Below the pieces are notes generated by a model. The model saw nothing but the letters and a program-made list of their open reading frames with translations, was not told the DNA's origin and made no database searches. DNA of 64,000 nt from Poriferisodalis sp965204195. Lineage in GTDB: Bacteria > Actinomycetota > Acidimicrobiia > Acidimicrobiales > Poriferisodalaceae. Positions 48,022-56,003 of this stretch are shown piece after piece (position 1 is the first letter of the stretch; every line of letters starts with the position of its first letter). A program made the translations under genes and the position numbers. The DNA is taken from assembly GCF_965204195.1 (NCBI RefSeq), contig NZ_OZ241975.1:1674001-1738000 (forward strand), written 5' to 3'.

Positions 48022-49317
48022 ATGGCACGTCGCAACGACCGGCGCCGCCACAGCGACTCGTCTCGCCAGGCCTCGCCTCGCAGCGACTCGTCTCGCCAGG
48101 ACTCGTCTCGCAACCACCGGCGCCGCAGCGGCTCATCTCGCCGGGATGCATCGCAGCACGAATGGGTCGACACGCAAGCGGGCCTCGAGGCACTGGTCGC
48201 CGATCTGCTCGCCACTGACTGCATGGCCATCGACACCGAGTTCCACCGTGAGCGCAGCTACCGACCGCAGTTGGCGCTGGTGCAGGTTGCCTTCGACGAA
48301 CGGGTCGCGCTCATCGATCCCACCACCACCGATGTCACGGTGCTGGGCGATGTGCTGGCGGCTGATGCGCTCGTGGTCATGCACGCGTGCGCGCAGGACA
48401 TCGAGGTGCTTTCCCAAGAGTGCGACGCCATCCCGTCGAGGCTCTTCGACACTCAAGTAGCTGCCGGCTTTCTGGGCATGAGTACACCGTCGCTGGCGGC
48501 GCTCGCCGATCGCCTGCTCGGCGTGCGGCTGGCCAAAGGCAACCGGCTGACCGACTGGTTCGAGCGGCCGCTGCGACCGGCCCAGCAGCGCTACGCGGCC
48601 GACGATGTGGCGTACTTGATCCCCCTGCTTGACGAGCTGCGCTCCCGGCTGACGGCGCGGGATCGCTGGCAGTGGGCGCTCGACGAGTGCGAGCAGTGGA
48701 GACGACCTCCCGGTCCGCCGCCCGATCCTGCCCAAGCGTGGACCCGGATCAAGGGAGCACGCCAGCTGCGCGGGCCTCAGCGAGCGGTGGCGTACCGGCT
48801 GGCTGCCTGGCGCGAGCGCACGGCCAGCGAACGGGACATCCCGGTGCGCTTCGTGCTGTCGGATATGGCGCTGCTGTCGATCGCGCAGCGCCGCCCCCGC
48901 AGCATCGATGATCTCGGCGGCTTGCGGGGGGTGGACGGCGGTCAATTCCGCGGCGCGGCCGGCGATCGGATCATGGCCGAGGTGCAGCGCGGTCTCGACA
49001 TGGCGCCGGGCGACATCCCAGCCAGTGCGCTGCCGGCGGGACCCAACGTGGATGCTGCGCTGCAACCGGCAGTCCCTCTCGTGGGCGCCTGGGTCGACGA
49101 AGTGGCACGCTCGGAGGGCATCGATCGCAGCCTGCTGGCAACCCGCTCCGACATCGCCGCGCTGCTCGCCGGCGATCCGGCATCGAAGCTGAGCTTGGGC
49201 TGGCGGGCCGAAGTGGTGGGCGACGGCATCAGGTCGCTGCTGGCGGGCGAGGCCGCACTTGCGTTTGATCCGTCGGCTGGCCTGCAGCTTGAGCCGCGGC
49301 CCGGCGGGGTGCGGTGA
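48022..49317 (+). CDS. rnd: Ribonuclease D
   Basis: The 431-residue protein has a DEDD exonuclease domain: MAIDTEFHRE (Asp, Glu), HACAQDIEVL (Asp) and YAADDVAYLIPLLDEL (last Asp with Tyr), followed by an HRDC domain (AVAYRLAAWRERTASERDIP, SIAQRRPRSIDDL). RNase D trims 3' ends of stable RNAs. The first 44 residues are Ser/Arg-rich (NDRRRHSDSSRQ ...) and at DNA level built from repeats of gactcgtctcgcca-type units (48057-48140). This low-complexity part may be an RNA-binding tail or an expanded stretch; ATG 48022 is the only plausible start before the domain. It follows mobA by 5 bases. Confidence 0.92.
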   Translation: MARRNDRRRHSDSSRQASPRSDSSRQDSSRNHRRRSGSSRRDASQHEWVDTQAGLEALVADLLATDCMAIDTEFHRERSYRPQLALVQVAFDERVALIDPTTTDVTVLGDVLAADALVVMHACAQDIEVLSQECDAIPSRLFDTQVAAGFLGMSTPSLAALADRLLGVRLAKGNRLTDWFERPLRPAQQRYAADDVAYLIPLLDELRSRLTARDRWQWALDECEQWRRPPGPPPDPAQAWTRIKGARQLRGPQRAVAYRLAAWRERTASERDIPVRFVLSDMALLSIAQRRPRSIDDLGGLRGVDGGQFRGAAGDRIMAEVQRGLDMAPGDIPASALPAGPNVDAALQPAVPLVGAWVDEVARSEGIDRSLLATRSDIAALLAGDPASKLSLGWRAEVVGDGIRSLLAGEAALAFDPSAGLQLEPRPGGVR

Positions 49318-49387
49318 ACAGTGCGAATGACACGCAGCGCCGCGCCCCAAACGGTAGGGTGGCAGGGCACTTCGTAGAACACAGATG

Positions 49388-49408
49388 CCCTATCCGCCGC
49401 GGATAGGG
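49388..49408. promoter_or_regulatory. 21-bp palindrome upstream of a small acidic protein gene
   Basis: ccctatccgc (49388-49397) and gcggataggg (49399-49408) are perfect inverted arms around one central base. The site is 55 bases before the start of the small gene at 49464, the expected place for a dimeric regulator operator. It could form a tight hairpin in RNA, though a one-base loop argues for a DNA-binding site. Confidence 0.5.
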
Positions 49409-49463
49409 GCACATCCGGACGCAGGCAAACGAAGCCTCGCAGTCGAGCACGAGGAGCCAGCCG

Positions 49464-49736
49464 GTGAAGAAGGGTCGACATCGCCGCTATGAAGAGGCTC
49501 GCAAGTTCCAGCGGGCCACGGCGGAGCGTTTCACCATCGAGGACTACGACTTCGACAACTCCGACCGTTTCGGGGTGGAGCCCGGAGATCGTGACATGGT
49601 CGACGAGGAATCGGCTCCCGACGACCAGTACGGCCATCTTGCCGACAAGTACGACGACTATTCGGATCTCGAAGCCAAATACGCCGACTTCGATGCCGAC
49701 GCTGACGAAGAGGCCCCCCAGCGCGAGAGCGCCTGA
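49464..49736 (+). CDS. Small acidic protein, actinobacterial, unknown function
   Basis: The GTG start has GAGGAG eight bases upstream. The 90-residue product begins KKGRHRRYEEARKFQRATAERFT, a basic helix, and turns strongly acidic (DDQYGHLADKYDDYSDLEAKYADFDADADEE). No domain was recognised. A 21-bp palindrome precedes the gene, suggesting regulation. It is convergent with the neighbouring gene, with no gap between stops. The basic-then-acidic charge pattern might suit a scaffold or regulator, but nothing more can be inferred. Confidence 0.7.
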   Translation: MKKGRHRRYEEARKFQRATAERFTIEDYDFDNSDRFGVEPGDRDMVDEESAPDDQYGHLADKYDDYSDLEAKYADFDADADEEAPQRESA

Positions 49737-50501
49737 CTAGCCGCCGGGGCGGCGGACTGCAGGGTGGGGGAGTAGCTGGGCTGAGGCGACGCGCTGGTCG
49801 AGTTGGGTACGCAGCTCGGCGTAGATCGTCGGTCCGCAGATCGCTGTCAGCTCGTCGCGGAGGGCCCTGAACACGGGCTGGGTGCCGATGTGGGCGATCT
49901 CGGCGGACGTGCACCACCAGGCGACATCGGTATCGGGGCCGCCCCAGTCGCGCAGTTCCCATTCCCGCACCATCGTGTAGACGTGGCCGGTGACGGTCTC
50001 GTGGTCCTCGCGGCGCAGCGGCGCCTGCCAGCAGATCTCGGGCTTGGTGTCCATCGGCCGCCGGCCGGCGCGCTCAGCCAGCAGGTGGAACGCGCAGCCG
50101 GCGCCTGCGGGGTAATTGGCTCGGTTTGCGAACACGCACGCCCCGTCGACCACTTGGGTGCGCCACCAACCTTCACTGTCCTGCCAGAGCGCCTCTGCGG
50201 GATCGCGGCGGTGCTGCCAGATCTCCGCGTCGAGTTCGGCGATCATCTCCCGGACGTGCGCAAGGTCGTCGTGGCCGTTGAGATAGGCGCCGTGGCTGCA
50301 GCAGCCCAGCGCCAGCTCGGGTGCCGGTTCGATGTCGATGCCGGGGCAGCCGGCGCCGTAGATGCACGTCCAGTCGCTGGCGAGAAACGTCACATCGAAC
50401 AGCCAGGTGCGATGTTCGAGCGGATCTTCCAGCGACAGCCACTCCCGGGTGTCGTCGCCCAGGCTCCAGCCATCGGAACCCACACCGATATCAGAAGCCA
50501 T
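49737..50501 (-). CDS. Cysteine-containing conserved hypothetical protein (DUF3109-like)
   Basis: The 254-residue product contains WTCIYGAGCPGIDIEPAPE, LALGCCSHGAYL and later CVFANRANYPAGAGCAFHLL, an ordered set of cysteines spaced like a zinc- or iron-sulfur-binding site (C-x6-C, CC, then C and C). This pattern resembles DUF3109/YkgJ-type proteins. WRTQVVDGACVF and WWCTSAEIAH further suggest a metal site. ATG 50501 is preceded by GGGGCGG. The gene is convergent with the small acidic gene and divergent from glcD (29 bases between starts). Function is unknown. Confidence 0.75.
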   Translation of the reverse strand: MASDIGVGSDGWSLGDDTREWLSLEDPLEHRTWLFDVTFLASDWTCIYGAGCPGIDIEPAPELALGCCSHGAYLNGHDDLAHVREMIAELDAEIWQHRRDPAEALWQDSEGWWRTQVVDGACVFANRANYPAGAGCAFHLLAERAGRRPMDTKPEICWQAPLRREDHETVTGHVYTMVREWELRDWGGPDTDVAWWCTSAEIAHIGTQPVFRALRDELTAICGPTIYAELRTQLDQRVASAQLLPHPAVRRPGG

Positions 50502-50530
50502 CCGCCCCGAGCCTACGGTACGGTCGGGGC

Positions 50531-51976
50531 GTGACTTCCGAGGACAACGCGGCCGATGGGGCCCTGCTTGCTGACCTGCGTGGGGTGCTCGGCGACCGGG
50601 CCCGCGACAACGACTTCGAACGAGGCTTGTACAGCCGGGATGGCTCGATCGAGGGCAGCCCGCCGGCGATCGTGTGCCTGCCGGAGTCTGCCGCCGAAGT
50701 TGCCGAGATCGTGCGCGTCTGCCGGCACCACAGCCGGCCGTTTTTGGCTCGTGGCTCGGGAACGGGCTTGACCGGGGGAGCGGTGCCCGTCGGTCGCCCG
50801 GTCGTGGTGGCTACCTCGAAGATGGACCGCATCGTCGAGATCGACACCGCCAACCGGATTGCCTGGGTCGAACCGGGAGTGCTGAACCTCGACCTGTCCC
50901 GCGCGCTGGCCCCGCACGGCTTCCACTTCGCACCGGATCCCTCCAGCCAGCAGGTCTGCTCGATCGGCGGGAACATCGCAAACAACTCCGGCGGGCCGCA
51001 CTGCCTGGCGTACGGCGTGACAACAGCGCACATCTCGGCGCTCGAAGTGGTGCTGCCGTCCGGCGAGACGACCGTCTTCGGCGGGGTGGACGCTGAGCCG
51101 CCGGGATTCGACCTGCGCGGGCTCTTCGTCGGGTCTGAAGGCACCATGGGCATTGCCACCAAGGCCGCGGTGCGGCTGACGCCGAATGCGCCAGCGGTGC
51201 GGACCCTGCTGCTGGACTTCGACGATGTCAGCGAGGGCTCCGCGGCAGTCAGCGCCATCATCGCGGCTGGGCTGGTGCCCTCGGCGCTGGAGATGATGGA
51301 CCAGCGCGCCATCGAGATCGTGGAGGCATTTGCCCACGCCGGCTACCCGACCGGGGCCGCTGCGGTGCTGCTGGTGGAGTTGGACGGCTTGCCGGGCGGG
51401 GTCGAGGCGGGCGTGGAGATCGTGCGAGAGGTGGCGCTGAAACACCACGTCGGCCACGTGCGAGTCGCGGCAGACGACGCCGAGCGGGCGCTGCTGTGGA
51501 AGGGTCGCAAGAACGCCTTCGGAGCAGTGGCGCGGATCAAGCCCGACTACTATCTCCACGACACGGTCGTGCCCCGCTCGAAGCTCACCGAAGTGCTCGA
51601 GAAGGTGTACCGGATCGCTGATGCCTACGGTTTGATCGCCGTCAACGTTTTCCACGCTGGCGACGGGAACCTGCATCCGATCCTGGCGTTTGACCGGCGC
51701 GAGCCCGGCGTGGACGAGCGCGTGAAGGCAGCGGGCCGTGACATCGTTGCTGCGTCCATCGAAGCCGGCGGCGTGCTCACCGGCGAGCATGGGATCGGCC
51801 TGGAGAAGCGGGACTACATGGGGATGATGTTCAGCGCCCACGACATGTACACCCAGGACCGGGTGCGTGAGACGTTCGATCCCGACGGCCTCGCCAACCC
51901 GCTCAAGATCATCCCGACGGGCTCGCGTTGCAGCGATTCGTTTCACCAGCACGTGCCCGAAGGTGCCTGGGTGTGA
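50531..51976 (+). CDS. glcD: Glycolate oxidase FAD subunit GlcD
   Basis: The 481-residue protein begins at GTG 50531. It has the PCMH FAD domain (FLARGSGTGLTGGAVPVG, SIGGNIANNSGGPHCLAYG, GLFVGSEGTMGIATKAAVRL) and the GlcD C-terminal domain with NVFHAGDGNLHPILAFD and GVLTGEHGIGLEKRDYM. It oxidises glycolate (or D-lactate) to glyoxylate and passes electrons via the Fe-S subunit to the chain. Its stop overlaps the glcE start as GTGA. The unit is glcD-glcE-glcF followed by a small coiled-coil gene. The gene is divergent from the cysteine-rich hypothetical gene. Confidence 0.95.
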   Translation: MTSEDNAADGALLADLRGVLGDRARDNDFERGLYSRDGSIEGSPPAIVCLPESAAEVAEIVRVCRHHSRPFLARGSGTGLTGGAVPVGRPVVVATSKMDRIVEIDTANRIAWVEPGVLNLDLSRALAPHGFHFAPDPSSQQVCSIGGNIANNSGGPHCLAYGVTTAHISALEVVLPSGETTVFGGVDAEPPGFDLRGLFVGSEGTMGIATKAAVRLTPNAPAVRTLLLDFDDVSEGSAAVSAIIAAGLVPSALEMMDQRAIEIVEAFAHAGYPTGAAAVLLVELDGLPGGVEAGVEIVREVALKHHVGHVRVAADDAERALLWKGRKNAFGAVARIKPDYYLHDTVVPRSKLTEVLEKVYRIADAYGLIAVNVFHAGDGNLHPILAFDRREPGVDERVKAAGRDIVAASIEAGGVLTGEHGIGLEKRDYMGMMFSAHDMYTQDRVRETFDPDGLANPLKIIPTGSRCSDSFHQHVPEGAWV

Positions 51977-52962
51977 GTTCGCAGCCCAGCAGCGCCGGCT
52001 CGCCGCCGGCAGCAGCGACCAGCGGATCGGCCGATGCCGGGGCCAGCCTGGCTGCGAACATTGCAGCGGAGGTGACTGCGTTTGCCGGCGAAGTCGGCAT
52101 CAGCGATCCGGTCACGGTGGTGGGCGCCCAAACTCATTGGGACGCCGGCGGCGCCCCGCTTGCGGGGACGCGTAAGGTCCGAGCACCTGCGGGTGTGTGG
52201 GAACACGAACCGTCGGAGATGACGGTTCGCTGCGGTGCCGGCACGACGGTGGCTGAACTGGCGACGCATCTTGCTCGAACCGGCCAAATGGTGCCGCTCG
52301 ACCCTGCCGATGACGCGGCGACCGTGGGCGGGGTGCTGGCGTGCGGCTTCAGCGGGCACCGGAGGCTCCGTTACGGGCACGTGCGCGATCTCGTACTGCA
52401 GACACGCCATGTCGACGCCGCCGGCAAGGTCGTCACCGCGGGCGGTCCCACGGTGAAAAACGTCTCCGGATACGACTTGGGCCGCCTGCTGGTGGGCTCG
52501 CTGGGAACGCTCGGACTGCTGGCAGAGGTGATACTGCGGACCTTGCCGGTGCCTCCCGCCGCGCAATGGCTGGAGGGCGACGGCGACCCGTTCGCGGCAT
52601 TCCAAGTGCTGTACCGGCCGAGCAGCATCCTGTGGAACGGTTCGCACACCTGGATCCTGCTGGAGGGCGACCCAGCCGACGTGGCTTCGGAGGCGAGCAA
52701 GCTGACGTCAGCGGGATTCGGTCCTTGCGACGGCCCGCCGGTGATCCCTGGACCCGGCCGCGAATCGCGCACGCCGTCGGGACTGCACGAGCTGGCCGGC
52801 ACACCTGGCGGGTGGATTGCAGAAGTCGGTGTCGGTCTGGTGCATCGTGACGAACCAGTGCAGGCTGCTCTGGTCTCGTCGGCGAATGCCGCGCTGATGT
52901 CTCAGCTCAAGCTGCGGCTGGATCCTGACAATCGCCTCAACCCCGGCCGGAGGGCCTGGTGA
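51973..52962 (+). CDS. glcE: Glycolate oxidase FAD-binding subunit GlcE
   Basis: The GTG start at 51973 overlaps the glcD stop; the 329-residue product has a Ser/Ala-rich N-terminus, then the truncated FAD-linked oxidase form typical of GlcE: TVRCGAGTTVAELATHLA, VPLDPADDAATVGGVLACGFSG, RRLRYGHVRDLVLQT and GPTVKNVSGYDLGRLLVGSLG. The last part (LKLRLDPDNRLNPGR) is the family C-terminus. It forms the complex with GlcD and GlcF. The stop overlaps the first of three tandem 30-base repeats at the start of glcF. Confidence 0.93.
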   Translation: MSSQPSSAGSPPAAATSGSADAGASLAANIAAEVTAFAGEVGISDPVTVVGAQTHWDAGGAPLAGTRKVRAPAGVWEHEPSEMTVRCGAGTTVAELATHLARTGQMVPLDPADDAATVGGVLACGFSGHRRLRYGHVRDLVLQTRHVDAAGKVVTAGGPTVKNVSGYDLGRLLVGSLGTLGLLAEVILRTLPVPPAAQWLEGDGDPFAAFQVLYRPSSILWNGSHTWILLEGDPADVASEASKLTSAGFGPCDGPPVIPGPGRESRTPSGLHELAGTPGGWIAEVGVGLVHRDEPVQAALVSSANAALMSQLKLRLDPDNRLNPGRRAW

Positions 52963-53048
52963 GCCCCGTGGGCGAACGATCGGGCACAGTGAGCCCCGTG
53001 GGCGAACGATCGGGCACAGTGAGCCCGGTGGGCGAACAGTCGGGCACA
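52959..53048 (+). repeat. 30-bp tandem repeat x3 across the glcF start
   Basis: Units begin at 52959, 52989 and 53019, each gtgagccc(c/g)gtgggcgaac with the tail gatcgggcaca or cagtcgggcaca. The copies differ at two or three bases. The frame stays open because 30 is a multiple of three. A fourth GTG follows at 53049. Confidence 0.95.
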
Positions 53049-54320
53049 GTGGGTACCTTCCCGCTAAAGCTCGACATCGACAGCGACACGCTCGCCTCGT
53101 GTGTGGCATGCGGCATGTGCCTGCCGCACTGCCCGACGTACCGGGTGACCGGCGAGGAGTCGGCATCGCCGCGCGGTCGCATCGCGCTGATGCGCGACGT
53201 TGCCGAGCGCGGCGAGGCCGATGCCGCCTTCGTGGAGTTCATGGACGCCTGCATCCAGTGCCGCGGCTGCGAGACAGCCTGTCCGGCGGGCGTCCACTAC
53301 GGCCACATGATGGAAGCCACCCGCGAGGCGTTGACAACCCAGACCCGCTACCAGCCTCGCCTGCGACGGCTCGCCTACCGCGCGGTGGGCATGCCCCGAC
53401 TGCTCGGCTTCGGGTCGCGCCTGCTGGCGCTCGCTCAACGGCTTGGCGTGCTACGTGCCGCACGGCTGATCGGTCGGATGCGGCCGTTTCATGCGCTGGG
53501 GGCCGCGGTCGGTGCCGTGCCGCGAATCCCGCTGCGGCAGCGACCGCTGCGACCCAGCGGCGACGATGTCTGGCTGTTCACCGGATGCGTCATGGACGCG
53601 TGGATGCGTGACACCCACCGGGCGGTGCAGGCTGTGATTGAGGCCACCGGTGCCGGCGTTGCGCTGCCACCGGCCGGAGCTGCCTGCTGCGGCTCGCTGC
53701 ACCTCCACGCGGGACTGGCCTCCGACACCCGGCGGCTCGCGCGCAAGGTGATGGCGGCGTTGCCCGGCGAGGCCCCGATCCTGATCGACTCGGCGGGCTG
53801 CGGCGCCACGATGAAGGAATACGGCCACCTGCTGGGCACCGAAGAGGCCCACCAGTTCGCTGGACGCGTGCAGGATGTGCACGAATGGCTGGCAGCGCGG
53901 ATCGACGACCTGCCCGCTGGCGCGGCGACCTCGCCGGATGCCAGCGGCGCCGAGGCCAGCAGTCCAGGCGTCGGCAGTGGAGCGCAACGCCTGCGGATCG
54001 CGGTTCAAGACCCGTGCCACCTGCGTCATGTGCAACAGGCGCACCTGCCGGTGCGAGCGGTGCTCAGCCGGTTCTTCGACATCGTCGAGCTGGACGATGA
54101 CGGGCTGTGCTGCGGCGCTGGTGGGGCGTACTCCCAGCAACATCCGGAGATCGCCGGAGCAGTGCGGGAGCGCAAGGTGGCCGCCATCGAACGCACCCGT
54201 GCAGGCGTCGTGGCCAGCGCAAACCCCGGATGCACGTTGCACCTGCAGTCCGCAGGCCTTGATGTCCGTCACCCGCTCGAGATCGTGGCCGAGCACCTGG
54301 ACGGCGGCACGCAGGCATGA
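52959..54320 (+). CDS. glcF: Glycolate oxidase iron-sulfur subunit GlcF
   Basis: The 453-residue protein contains two 4Fe-4S motifs, CVACGMCLPHCPTY and CIQCRGCETACPAG, and two CCG domains: FTGCVMDAWMRDTHRAV with AACCGSLHLHAG, and VQDPCHLRHV with GLCCGAGGAYSQQ. It carries electrons from GlcD. Its N-terminus is unusual: the GTG at 52959 opens a 90-base stretch of three 30-base copies, each encoding VSPVGERSGT-like residues, and each copy begins with a possible GTG start. The conserved protein begins near GTG 53049 (VGTFPLKLD). Which GTG is used is open. The stop overlaps the next start (ATGA). Confidence 0.93.
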   Translation: MSPVGERSGTVSPVGERSGTVSPVGEQSGTVGTFPLKLDIDSDTLASCVACGMCLPHCPTYRVTGEESASPRGRIALMRDVAERGEADAAFVEFMDACIQCRGCETACPAGVHYGHMMEATREALTTQTRYQPRLRRLAYRAVGMPRLLGFGSRLLALAQRLGVLRAARLIGRMRPFHALGAAVGAVPRIPLRQRPLRPSGDDVWLFTGCVMDAWMRDTHRAVQAVIEATGAGVALPPAGAACCGSLHLHAGLASDTRRLARKVMAALPGEAPILIDSAGCGATMKEYGHLLGTEEAHQFAGRVQDVHEWLAARIDDLPAGAATSPDASGAEASSPGVGSGAQRLRIAVQDPCHLRHVQQAHLPVRAVLSRFFDIVELDDDGLCCGAGGAYSQQHPEIAGAVRERKVAAIERTRAGVVASANPGCTLHLQSAGLDVRHPLEIVAEHLDGGTQA

Positions 54321-54538
54321 ATGACGAGATCGCCGAGCTGGCAGACCGTCTCGACGACACGGCCGAGCGGCTCGCCGAGCTCAGCATCGAGCTGCTGCAG
54401 GGCGCTCTCGCCGATGCCGACACCAGCGACCAGCGCGCCCGGCTGGAGCGCAGCGTGACCCGTGCGCGGCGGGCCACGCACAAGGCAGCCTCGATCCTGC
54501 GGGAGTCGATGGGAGCGTCAGAGCCGTTCGACGACTAG
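54317..54538 (+). CDS. Small predicted coiled-coil protein after glcF
   Basis: ATG 54317 overlaps the glcF stop by four bases (ATGA), so it should be translated with the operon. The 73-residue product is helical and heptad-like (EIAELADRLDDTAERLAELSIELL, then ARLERSVTRARRATHKAASILRE), with no cysteines. It resembles small actinobacterial helical proteins; a role tied to the glycolate oxidase complex is only suggested by coupling. The family was not recognised. Confidence 0.65.
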   Translation: MNDEIAELADRLDDTAERLAELSIELLQGALADADTSDQRARLERSVTRARRATHKAASILRESMGASEPFDD

Positions 54539-54572
54539 AAGCCGACGAGCGGTCCTTACCCGGGCAGACCGT

Positions 54573-55184
54573 TCAATAGCCGCTCGAGATGCGGTAGAGC
54601 TCGCCGATGAGATCGTCGTACTGGCCGATGGCCAAGGCCACGGCGTAGGCCGCGCCGACCGTGGCGCCGGCAATAGCGAACGGCAGCCGATCCAGCAGCC
54701 TGCCGACGGCGGGTAGGGCGTAGGGAGCGACAGCAATGAGCAGCAGCGGCAGCAGAACGCCGACCATGTAGACGAACATGAGCCCGAGCGTGCGTGGGCC
54801 GGCGGTGGAGGCATCATTGAGGATGTCGCCGAGGAGTTCGCCGACGCAGGGCCGCCACAGCCAGCCCGCCAACGCGCCGCCCACGAGGCCTGCGCCGGTG
54901 GCGAGCGGCGACGAATGGCCAGACGCCCGCCACGCCGCCACGTAGGTGCCGGCGGCGACGATGCTGGCGATCACCACGGCCGCACCTCGCGCCGAGACCC
55001 ACCAGTGCCCGGCTGCCTGTGCCCACGCCAGGAACGCAGCACCTGCGATGTAGTACAGCGCCGCCGTCAGCCGCGCCCTGCGAGCCACCAGCACCAGTGC
55101 CAGCCCCGGCACCAGCGCCGTGAGTGTGCAGGCCCACGTGATGACGCTGATTCCCTCGGTGAGGGTGTCGAAGATGGTGCTCAC
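54573..55184 (-). CDS. CcdA-like membrane thiol-disulfide protein
   Basis: The 203-residue membrane protein (GTG 55184) has about six hydrophobic helices. It contains WACTLTALVPGLALVL near the start and WLWRPCVGELLGDILND in mid-sequence, with MVGVLLPLLLIAVAPYALP following; the PC-x-G and G-x-x-L-P-L-L-L pattern is that of CcdA/DsbD transmembrane electron carriers. The N-terminal Cys lies in a variant form (ACTLT rather than SPC), so the match is divergent. It is 19 bases downstream of the TlpA-like gene on the same strand, and the pair would move reducing power across the membrane to an exported thioredoxin-like protein. Confidence 0.7.
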   Translation of the reverse strand: MSTIFDTLTEGISVITWACTLTALVPGLALVLVARRARLTAALYYIAGAAFLAWAQAAGHWWVSARGAAVVIASIVAAGTYVAAWRASGHSSPLATGAGLVGGALAGWLWRPCVGELLGDILNDASTAGPRTLGLMFVYMVGVLLPLLLIAVAPYALPAVGRLLDRLPFAIAGATVGAAYAVALAIGQYDDLIGELYRISSGY

Positions 55185-55203
55185 GGCCGCCGGCCCGGGC
55201 TGC

Positions 55204-55935
55204 CTAAGCGCTCTCTTGGGCGAGAAGTCGCTCGACGGTGGCGTAGAGCTCGCGGTAGGTGTGCGCGCCGTCGCCGCGGCGGTCGAAGCGGATCTGGTTG
55301 TCGCTGTCGATGATGTAGACGCGGGGCCAGTAGCCCGTCGGGCCTTCCTGCCAGACGTGGAAGTTGTACTTGGTGGTGTCGAGAGCGATCGGCCAGACCA
55401 CGCCGAGTTCGGCAGCGGCCTCGATGATGTTGTCGACGTTGGCCTCGTAGCCGAACTCGGGGGAGTGGACGCCCACGACCTCCACGCCTCGATCCCGGAA
55501 GTCAGCGTGTAGCTGGGCCAAAGCGTCGAGCGTCTTCTTGCAGTTCCGGCAGCCGAACGTCCAGAACTGCACCACCGTGATCTCGTTGTCTGCCCGGATC
55601 TCCTCGAGAGACGTGGCCCCGGTGTTCAGCCAGCCGTCGAGCTTGCTGAGTGTGAACGCGGTGCCAAGCACCGGAATCGGCTCGGGTGCCTCCGTCGTTG
55701 TCGTCGGCACCGGTGTAGCAGTCGTCGTGGTTGCCGTCTCTAGCGTCGTGGCCTCAACTGCAGCCGTCGTCGGCGATGCCTCGATCGGTTCCGCCTGCGG
55801 CGTCGTGGTCGGCGCGTTGGCAGCCTCAGTGACGCCTAGGCCATCGTCGGGTTCGTCGACGGCAGTCCACACGATGAGCGCAACGCCGACGAGCAGAACA
55901 CCCGTTGCGACAGAGCGCGAGACAGAAGACTTCAT
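55204..55935 (-). CDS. Membrane-anchored TlpA/DipZ-like thioredoxin-domain protein
   Basis: The 243-residue product has an N-terminal hydrophobic anchor (VATGVLLVGVALIVWTAV), a long Thr/Pro/Glu-rich linker (about residues 30-90), and a thioredoxin-like domain with QFWTFGCRNCKKTLDALAQLH, in which C-x-x-C (CRNC) is the redox site. HSPEFGYEANVDNI and GYWPRVYIIDSDNQI follow, the DipZ-type sequence. It should reduce or oxidise thiols outside the membrane, with the CcdA-like gene next to it supplying electrons. ATG 55935 is the start. It lies between fbiC and the CcdA-like gene on the same strand. Confidence 0.88.
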   Translation of the reverse strand: MKSSVSRSVATGVLLVGVALIVWTAVDEPDDGLGVTEAANAPTTTPQAEPIEASPTTAAVEATTLETATTTTATPVPTTTTEAPEPIPVLGTAFTLSKLDGWLNTGATSLEEIRADNEITVVQFWTFGCRNCKKTLDALAQLHADFRDRGVEVVGVHSPEFGYEANVDNIIEAAAELGVVWPIALDTTKYNFHVWQEGPTGYWPRVYIIDSDNQIRFDRRGDGAHTYRELYATVERLLAQESA

Positions 55936-55971
55936 CTCAGGCGCAGCGTACGCCCCACCCGACTCGCTGCT

Positions 55972-55984
55972 TAGACGCGACTGC
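55972..55984 (+). repeat. 13-bp copy of the fbiC 3' end
   Basis: tagacgcgactgc at 55972-55984 repeats the last bases of fbiC at 56005-56017, where it includes most of the stop codon on the minus strand. Spacing is 33 bases and orientation is direct. It may be a remnant of a short tail duplication or a chance match. Confidence 0.6.
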
Positions 55985-56003
55985 TGTGTCCGATGCGCAG
56001 TCG

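Noticed and set aside
52959..53048. CRISPR-like repeats
   Set aside because: The three 30-base copies are directly adjacent without spacers and lie inside a coding frame.
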